Below are positions 46,142-50,559 of a stretch of 50,559 nucleotides of DNA, piece by piece; position 1 is the first letter of the stretch, and every line of letters starts with the position of its first letter. Position numbers and translations under genes: made by a program. The stretch is taken from contig NZ_JAHLOQ010000021.1 in NCBI RefSeq assembly GCF_018917435.1, forward strand, positions 1-50,559, in the 5' to 3' direction. The DNA comes from Intestinibacter bartlettii. Lineage in GTDB: Bacteria; Bacillota; Clostridia; Peptostreptococcales; Peptostreptococcaceae. The notes below the pieces were generated by a model. That model ran no database searches and was not told the DNA's origin. It saw only the letters and a program-made list of their open reading frames with translations.

Positions 46142-47419
46142 ATGGCAGATTACAGAAAAATGTGGGAAAGTCTAGGAATGGATTTAGAAACTCACGACCA
46201 ACTATGTGAGGTATTACCTCAAGCTTTTGGAGATGTATTTTTATCACAAGAAAATAGACCAGAAGCTATGGACTATTATAACTTCGTAATAGCAGAAATA
46301 CATGGAGTTAGACCACAAGAGTTAATCAAAGCACAAGAAGAAGGAAAAAAGGTGTTTGGGACTTTTTGCGTTTATGTGCCAGATGAGTTAATATTTGCAG
46401 CAAATGCAATAGCTACAGGTCTTTGTGGCGGTTCACAATTCTGGGTACCGGGCGGTGAAAAAGTCCTTCCAACAAACACTTGCCCACTTATTAAAGCTTC
46501 AGTAGGGGCTAGACTTGACAGAACATGTCCATTCTTTAGAATAGCAGATATGTATATAGGTGAAACAACTTGTGATGGTAAGAAAAAAGCATGGGAAATA
46601 TTAGGGGAAGATGTTCCAGTTCATGTTATGGATTTACCTCAAATGAAGCGTGAAAAAGATATAAAAGCATGGGCAGAAGAAATAAAAGAGCTTAAAAAAG
46701 TAATTGAAGAATTTACAGGAAACAAAGTTACAGCAGAATCTCTAAATGAAAGTATAAAATTAATAAATAACAAGAGAAAAGCATTAAGTCGTCTATATGA
46801 ATGTCGTAAAGCAGATAAAGTGCCTATAAGTGGTAGAGATGCATTAGTAATATCTCAAATAGCATTTTATGATGATCCTGCTCGTTTTACACAAATGACA
46901 AATAAACTTTGTGATGAATTAGAACAAAGAATCAAAGATGGTGTAAGCGTAGTTAAAGAAGGAACTAAGAGAATATTATTAACAGGAACTCCACTTGCAG
47001 TTCCAAACTGGAAATTACACAATATAATTGAAACTAGTGGAGCAGTAGTTGTATGTGAAGAAATGTGCACAGGAACAAGATATTTTGAAAATTTAGTAGA
47101 TGAAACAAAAACTACTGTAGATGAACAAATAGATGCTCTAGCAAATAGATATATGGGCATAAATTGTGCATGTTTCACTCCAAACACAGGAAGAATCGAC
47201 GATATTATAAGACTTGCAAAAGAGTACAAAGTTGACGGTGTAATTGACGTAAACTTAAAATTCTGTAGTTTATATGATGTAGAAGGATACACTGTTGAAA
47301 GAGCATTAAAAGAAGCTGGCATACCTGTCATGGGAATTGAAACAGATTATACAGACAATGATGCAGAACAACTTCGTACTAGAATAGGTGCATTTATAGA
47401 AATGATAGGAACAAAATAG
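46142..47419 (+). CDS. Double-cubane-cluster reductase (2-hydroxyacyl-CoA dehydratase superfamily)
   Basis: A HgdB/YjiM-type iron-sulfur protein. Family members without a partner subunit form homodimers with an [8Fe-9S] double cubane and reduce small difficult substrates; their natural substrates are unknown. Candidate ligand cysteines are C76 (FGTFCVYVP), C95 (GLCGGSQF), C114 (NTCPLIKAS), C129 (RTCPFF) and C144 (ETTCDGKKK), with later VVCEEMCTGTRYF, NCACFTPN and LKFCSLYDVEGY. The 425-residue length fits the single-subunit type. GGGGAG precedes the ATG. A Se/S-carrier-like gene starts at the next base after its stop, followed by the matching activase. Confidence 0.9.
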   Translation: MADYRKMWESLGMDLETHDQLCEVLPQAFGDVFLSQENRPEAMDYYNFVIAEIHGVRPQELIKAQEEGKKVFGTFCVYVPDELIFAANAIATGLCGGSQFWVPGGEKVLPTNTCPLIKASVGARLDRTCPFFRIADMYIGETTCDGKKKAWEILGEDVPVHVMDLPQMKREKDIKAWAEEIKELKKVIEEFTGNKVTAESLNESIKLINNKRKALSRLYECRKADKVPISGRDALVISQIAFYDDPARFTQMTNKLCDELEQRIKDGVSVVKEGTKRILLTGTPLAVPNWKLHNIIETSGAVVVCEEMCTGTRYFENLVDETKTTVDEQIDALANRYMGINCACFTPNTGRIDDIIRLAKEYKVDGVIDVNLKFCSLYDVEGYTVERALKEAGIPVMGIETDYTDNDAEQLRTRIGAFIEMIGTK

Positions 47420-47674
47420 ATGAAACAATATTATGTTTTGTTTAAAAATCATGACAACGGAATGCGCCTTTATAACAGCTTAAAATCTAAAAATATCAAA
47501 TGTATAATAGCACCGACGCCAAGGGTTGCATCTAAAAGCTGTGGGATATCTCTTTTAATAAATAAAGATGATATTGAAAAGATAAGAAAGATAGTTGCTA
47601 GTGAATATATTGATATAATAGATATAGTTGAAATTGACAAAAATATAAATCAAAATAGAGACAAATATTGCTAG
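47420..47674 (+). CDS. DUF3343 putative Se/S carrier-like protein
   Basis: An 84-residue protein of the PF11823 type. YYVLFKNHDNGMRLYNSLKS opens it, and the family motif PTPRVASKSCGISL at about 32-45 contains C41, the likely persulfide or selenide carrier site. C28 and the final C84 are further cysteines. The ATG follows the upstream TAG directly, so translation is coupled. Its position between the reductase and the activase and downstream of a desulfurase supports a sulfur or selenium relay (inference). Confidence 0.87.
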   Translation: MKQYYVLFKNHDNGMRLYNSLKSKNIKCIIAPTPRVASKSCGISLLINKDDIEKIRKIVASEYIDIIDIVEIDKNINQNRDKYC

Positions 47675-47685
47675 AGGAAATTTGT

Positions 47686-48441
47686 ATGAATTATGTAGGA
47701 ATAGATATAGGTTCAACTGCTTCTAAAGTAGTGACACTTGGAGATAAAAATATTGAGTTTGTACTTCCAACAGGGTGGAGCAGTAAGGAAACTGTAGATG
47801 AAATCAAAAATAGACTTTTAAGTTACGATATTGATGTATGTGATGATAATACAAAAGTAGTTGCAACAGGATATGGAAGGATTTCTGTAGATTTTGCAGA
47901 TAAAATAATAACAGAGATAACTTGCCATGGAAAAGGTGGTACAGAAATTGCAAAAGGTGACTGTACTATAATCGATATTGGTGGACAAGATACAAAAGTT
48001 ATAATTGTAGAAAATAATTTTGTGAGCGACTTTATAATGAATGATAAATGTTCAGCAGGAACAGGAAAGTTTATCGAAGTTATGGCAAATAGACTTGGTG
48101 TAACAATAGATGAACTGTTTAATATGGCGAAAAAAGGGGAAACTGTAAAGATAAGTTCTTTATGTACAGTTTTTGCAGAATCTGAAGTTATAAGTTTTAT
48201 TGGAAAAGGTGCAAAACGAGAGGATATCGCAGCTGGAGTAATTGATTCAGTTGCAAGTAAAGTAGCCACTCTTTGCAATAAGAAAAAATTAAGCGATAAA
48301 ATTATAATAACAGGTGGTATAAGCCATAATGAGTACTTTGCAGACTTATTGTCTAAAAAGTTAAAGACAAAAGTAGAATGTTCTAAAAAAGGCCGCTATG
48401 CAGGTGCATTAGGAGCAGCTTTACTGGCGAAAGAACTTTAA
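47686..48441 (+). CDS. Acyl-CoA dehydratase activase (BadF/BcrA/HgdC type)
   Basis: An ASKHA-fold ATPase with one [4Fe-4S] cluster bridging a homodimer, which pumps single low-potential electrons into its partner reductase. The nucleotide-binding motifs are GIDIGSTASK at 5-14 and IDIGGQDTKV at 97-106; the cluster ligands are C122 (NDKCSAGTGKF) and C160 (SSLCTVFAESE); GGISHN and the final GALGAALLA follow. AGAGGA overlapping the DUF3343 stop selects the ATG at 47686 (251 residues) over a TTG six codons upstream. Its obvious partner is the reductase at 46142-47419. Confidence 0.94.
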   Translation: MNYVGIDIGSTASKVVTLGDKNIEFVLPTGWSSKETVDEIKNRLLSYDIDVCDDNTKVVATGYGRISVDFADKIITEITCHGKGGTEIAKGDCTIIDIGGQDTKVIIVENNFVSDFIMNDKCSAGTGKFIEVMANRLGVTIDELFNMAKKGETVKISSLCTVFAESEVISFIGKGAKREDIAAGVIDSVASKVATLCNKKKLSDKIIITGGISHNEYFADLLSKKLKTKVECSKKGRYAGALGAALLAKEL

Positions 48442-48461
48442 TTAAAATAAATAATTTAAAT

Positions 48462-48510
48462 TATGCTTGCTTTATAATAAATTTATAAATTATAAGGCAA
48501 GCATATTTAT
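48462..48510 (+). terminator. Terminator of the desulfurase-reductase-carrier-activase operon
   Basis: A 9-bp core stem (48462-48470 with 48497-48505) extends inward by several A-T pairs. The T-tract is interrupted, so strength is uncertain. Confidence 0.65.
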
Positions 48511-48531
48511 TATAAAAATTTAAATAATATA

Positions 48532-48562
48532 TTGACTTAGAGTTAACTTCAAGTGGTAACTT
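48532..48562 (+). promoter_or_regulatory. MerR-type promoter/operator upstream of larC
   Basis: TTGACT (48532-48537) and TAACTT (48557-48562) are 19 bp apart, the long spacer used by MerR activators. The spacer holds the dyad ACTTAGAGTT/AACTTCAAGT (48535-48554, 8 of 10 positions symmetric), close in type to AdhR/NmlR-like sites. The merR gene at 50043 is the obvious candidate regulator. Confidence 0.7.
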
Positions 48563-48678
48563 ATTTAGTGTAGAGATAATAATTGATAAAAGTAAAAAAT
48601 ATTAAAAGTAAAATAATAATTCAAAAAGTAGATATGCTTTGGTATCTAAAATTGGGGTTTTAATAAATGGAGGAATAT

Positions 48679-50010
48679 ATGAATAAACTTTATTTAGAAT
48701 GTTATAGTGGAATTAGTGGGGATATGACAGTAGGGGCATTACTGGATTTAGGTGCAGATAAAAATGTGTTAGAAAATGCACTAAAAAGCCTTCCTATAGA
48801 TGGATTTAAAATAAAAATAAGTAGGGTCTCAAAAAGTGGACTAGATGCATGTGATTTTGATGTAATATTAGATGAGAATAATCATGATCACGATATGGAA
48901 TATCTACATGGCGAAGAACATAGCCATACTCATGACAAACATATACATCATCATAACCATGGAGAAGAAGGATCTCATGAGCATATACATCACCATGAAG
49001 ATATAAATCACACACATAGTCATGAGCATAATCATGGACACAGTCATTCACATAGAAATTTAGCACGAATTTTAGAAATAATAGACCATGCAGAAATCAC
49101 AACAAATTCTAAAAAAATAGCAAATGATATATTTACAATACTTGCAAAGGCAGAAGCAAAAGCTCATGGGGTTTCGATAGAAGATGTTCATTTCCATGAA
49201 GTAGGGGCTATTGACTCTATAGTAGATATAGTTGCAGTAGCAGTTTGCATAGATAACTTAAATATTGATGAAGTAATAGTATCACCACTATATGAAGGAA
49301 CAGGTTTTATAAGATGCCAACATGGTGTTATACCAGTACCAGTTCCAGCCGTTTGTGAAATCGTAAGAGATAACGATATAGATTTAAAAATAACAAATTA
49401 TGAAGGTGAATTTGTAACACCTACAGGTGCGGCTATAGTAGCAGCAATAAAGACAAGTGATAAATTGCCTAATAAATTTACAATAGAAAAGATAGGTTTA
49501 GGTGCAGGAAAAAGAGAATACGAAAAAGCAGGAATTTTGAGAGCTATGATAATAAAAGATACTGCAAATAAAACTCATAATATATATAAACTTGAAAGTA
49601 ATATAGATGATTGTAGCGGAGAAGCACTTGGATATGTAGTAGAAAAATTACTAAGTGAAGGTGCTAGAGATGTACATTTTATACCTGTTTTTATGAAGAA
49701 AAACCGACCTGCATATCAATTAAATGTGATTTGTAGAGAAGAAGATATAGAAAAATTTGAGCAAATAATATTTGAAGAGACAACAACTATAGGAATTCGT
49801 AAACAAAAGATGGAAATGACTATGCTAGAAACAGAGCTTAAAATTATAGATACATCTTTAGGTAAGGTGCAAGTTAAAGTATGCGAATTAAAAAATGAAA
49901 AACGTATTTATCCAGAATATAATAGCATAGTTGAAATATGTAAAAAATCTGGCAAATCATATCAAGAGATTTATCACTTTATAGTAAATGAATATAAAAA
50001 ATATAATTAA
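48679..50010 (+). CDS. larC: Nickel-pincer cofactor biosynthesis protein LarC
   Basis: The CTP-dependent nickel insertase that completes the nickel-pincer nucleotide of lactate racemase and related enzymes. LYLECYSGISGDMTVGALLD opens it; a His-rich insert at about 69-126 has 24 His and should bind nickel; HFHEVGAIDSIVDIV, SPLYEGTGFIRCQHGVIPVP, TPTGAAI and the C-terminal domain with SNIDDCSGEALGYV follow. GGAGGA selects the ATG at 48679 over the ATG at 48667 that overlaps it. It is a single continuous frame, unlike Lactobacillus plantarum larC, which is read by frameshifting. larA, larB and larE are not in the window. Confidence 0.95.
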   Translation: MNKLYLECYSGISGDMTVGALLDLGADKNVLENALKSLPIDGFKIKISRVSKSGLDACDFDVILDENNHDHDMEYLHGEEHSHTHDKHIHHHNHGEEGSHEHIHHHEDINHTHSHEHNHGHSHSHRNLARILEIIDHAEITTNSKKIANDIFTILAKAEAKAHGVSIEDVHFHEVGAIDSIVDIVAVAVCIDNLNIDEVIVSPLYEGTGFIRCQHGVIPVPVPAVCEIVRDNDIDLKITNYEGEFVTPTGAAIVAAIKTSDKLPNKFTIEKIGLGAGKREYEKAGILRAMIIKDTANKTHNIYKLESNIDDCSGEALGYVVEKLLSEGARDVHFIPVFMKKNRPAYQLNVICREEDIEKFEQIIFEETTTIGIRKQKMEMTMLETELKIIDTSLGKVQVKVCELKNEKRIYPEYNSIVEICKKSGKSYQEIYHFIVNEYKKYN

Positions 50011-50042
50011 GTAATAAGAGTATAACGATAGGAGAGAGAATA

Positions 50043-50432
50043 ATGAAAATAGCAGAAGTAAGCAAACTACTAGATATTTCCGCTGATACCCTTAGATATT
50101 ATGAACGTATAGGATTAATACCTAAAATACATCGTGACAAAAGCGGCAACAGAGATTATACAGAATTAGATTGTAAATGGATAAAATTCATAAAATGTAT
50201 GAGAAATGCAGGTATGCCTATAGAAATACTTATAGAGTATGTAACACTTTTACAAGAAGGTGAACATACAGCTGGAGTTCGTAAAGAATTACTTTTAGAA
50301 CAAAGAGAACACCTTCAAGATAAAATTGACGAATTACAACAAATGTTATCATATTTAAATGGAAAAATTGATAAATATGATGAAGTTATTATGAAAACAG
50401 AAAAAGAATTAAGAAATGAAGTTGATAAATAA
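50043..50432 (+). CDS. MerR family transcriptional regulator
   Basis: A 129-residue MerR protein. The winged helix reads KIAEVSKLLDISADTLRYYE, RIGLIPKIHRDKSGNRDYTE at 2-41; the wing ends in FIKCMRNAGMPIEILIEYV, and a coiled-coil dimer helix covers about 85-125 (LLLEQREHLQDKIDELQQML). The protein resembles the AdhR/YyaN-type regulators that respond to aldehydes or electrophiles. It has only one Cys (at about 53) and no metal-binding C-terminal cysteines. GGAGAG precedes the ATG. It lies 32 bases after larC, so it is co-transcribed and likely controls its own operon. Confidence 0.92.
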   Translation: MKIAEVSKLLDISADTLRYYERIGLIPKIHRDKSGNRDYTELDCKWIKFIKCMRNAGMPIEILIEYVTLLQEGEHTAGVRKELLLEQREHLQDKIDELQQMLSYLNGKIDKYDEVIMKTEKELRNEVDK

Positions 50433-50434
50433 AT

Positions 50435-50490
50435 TAAAAAGGGGCTGTCGCACGAACAATAAAAAATTCGTTCTGCGGTAGCCTTTTTTT
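50435..50490 (+). terminator. Rho-independent terminator after merR
   Basis: AAAAAGGGGCTGTCGCA (50436-50452) pairs with TGCGGTAGCCTTTTTTT (50474-50490) through GGCT/AGCC and CGCA/TGCG, with an inner CGAA/TTCG. The final T-run is strong. The remaining 69 bases are AT-rich with no feature. Confidence 0.85.
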
Positions 50491-50559
50491 AACTTAAATT
50501 TAATGTATTTTTTAGTGTTTGATAAGGGAAATTTACTTTTAAAATATAAAAATATACAC

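Noticed and set aside
46867-47331. 154-codon open frame on the - strand
   Set aside because: It mirrors the double-cubane reductase gene, has no ribosome-binding site and its composition is that of a reverse-complement shadow.
44904-48441. Selenocysteine codons in the reductase cassette
   Set aside because: No in-frame TGA interrupts any of the four genes and no SECIS-like hairpin was seen.
48679-50010. Programmed frameshift in larC
   Set aside because: The frame is continuous through both LarC domains.

Overview
The window is AT-rich, densely coded chromosome from an anaerobic, spore-forming Clostridia-type Firmicute. Gene content and gene order point to the Peptostreptococcaceae, the family of Clostridioides, Paraclostridium and Romboutsia. 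Sporulation genes (gpr, spoIIP, yqfC, yqfD), a CIRCE/HrcA heat-shock operon, the PPDK/PpsR/CcpN module, oxygen-sensitive double-cubane proteins and strong AGGAGG ribosome-binding sites all fit. Nearly everything is on the + strand; only rpsT and one metallo-beta-lactamase-fold lipoprotein gene are on the - strand. I found no rRNA, tRNA, CRISPR array, insertion sequence or prophage.

Layout. Positions 1-348 hold a terminator and a decayed C-terminal fragment of an acyl-CoA dehydratase activase. Positions 349-9134 are a looser accessory stretch: a GH25 lysozyme with four LysM domains, an MBL lipoprotein, a DUF2156/Eis-like acyltransferase pair, an aminotransferase, a cyclopropane fatty acid synthase and a ComEC without its MBL domain. 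Positions 9109-35147 are a conserved Firmicute backbone: holA, rpsT, gpr, spoIIP, lepA, a short PgsB/CapB-like protein, hemW, hrcA-grpE-dnaK-dnaJ, prmA-rsmE-mtaB, hinT, rpsU-yqeY, tspO, yqfC-yqfD-phoH-ybeY, a dgkA-PAP2 fusion, era, mgtE, yqzL and recO. Positions 35149-43704 carry a DUF4342 protein, glyQS behind a structured leader, and the ccpN-ppsR-ppdK pyruvate/PEP module. Positions 43852-50432 are again accessory: a DUF4085-like protein, a four-gene cassette (class V desulfurase, double-cubane reductase, Se/S-carrier-like protein, activase), and larC followed by a MerR regulator.

How the genes work together. The backbone couples protein quality control, ribosome and tRNA modification, ribosome assembly and sporulation. 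CcpN-like and PpsR proteins would set the level and activity of PPDK at the pyruvate/PEP node. In the last 6 kb, the desulfurase and Se/S-carrier-like protein look suited to deliver sulfur or selenium to an oxygen-sensitive iron-sulfur reductase that the ATP-driven activase would energise. larC and merR appear to share a promoter with the 19-bp spacer and dyad typical of MerR-controlled genes.

The points most worth following up are the desulfurase/double-cubane/carrier/activase cassette; the MerR-type operator before larC; the structured, T-box-less leader before glyQ; a likely ATT start (or frameshift) in the PgsB-like gene; the yqzL ribosome-binding site inside a terminator arm; and a possible two-state leader on rpsU. 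Several start codons were moved from the longest reading frame to a codon properly spaced from the ribosome-binding site. All functional calls come from reading motifs, with no database search.
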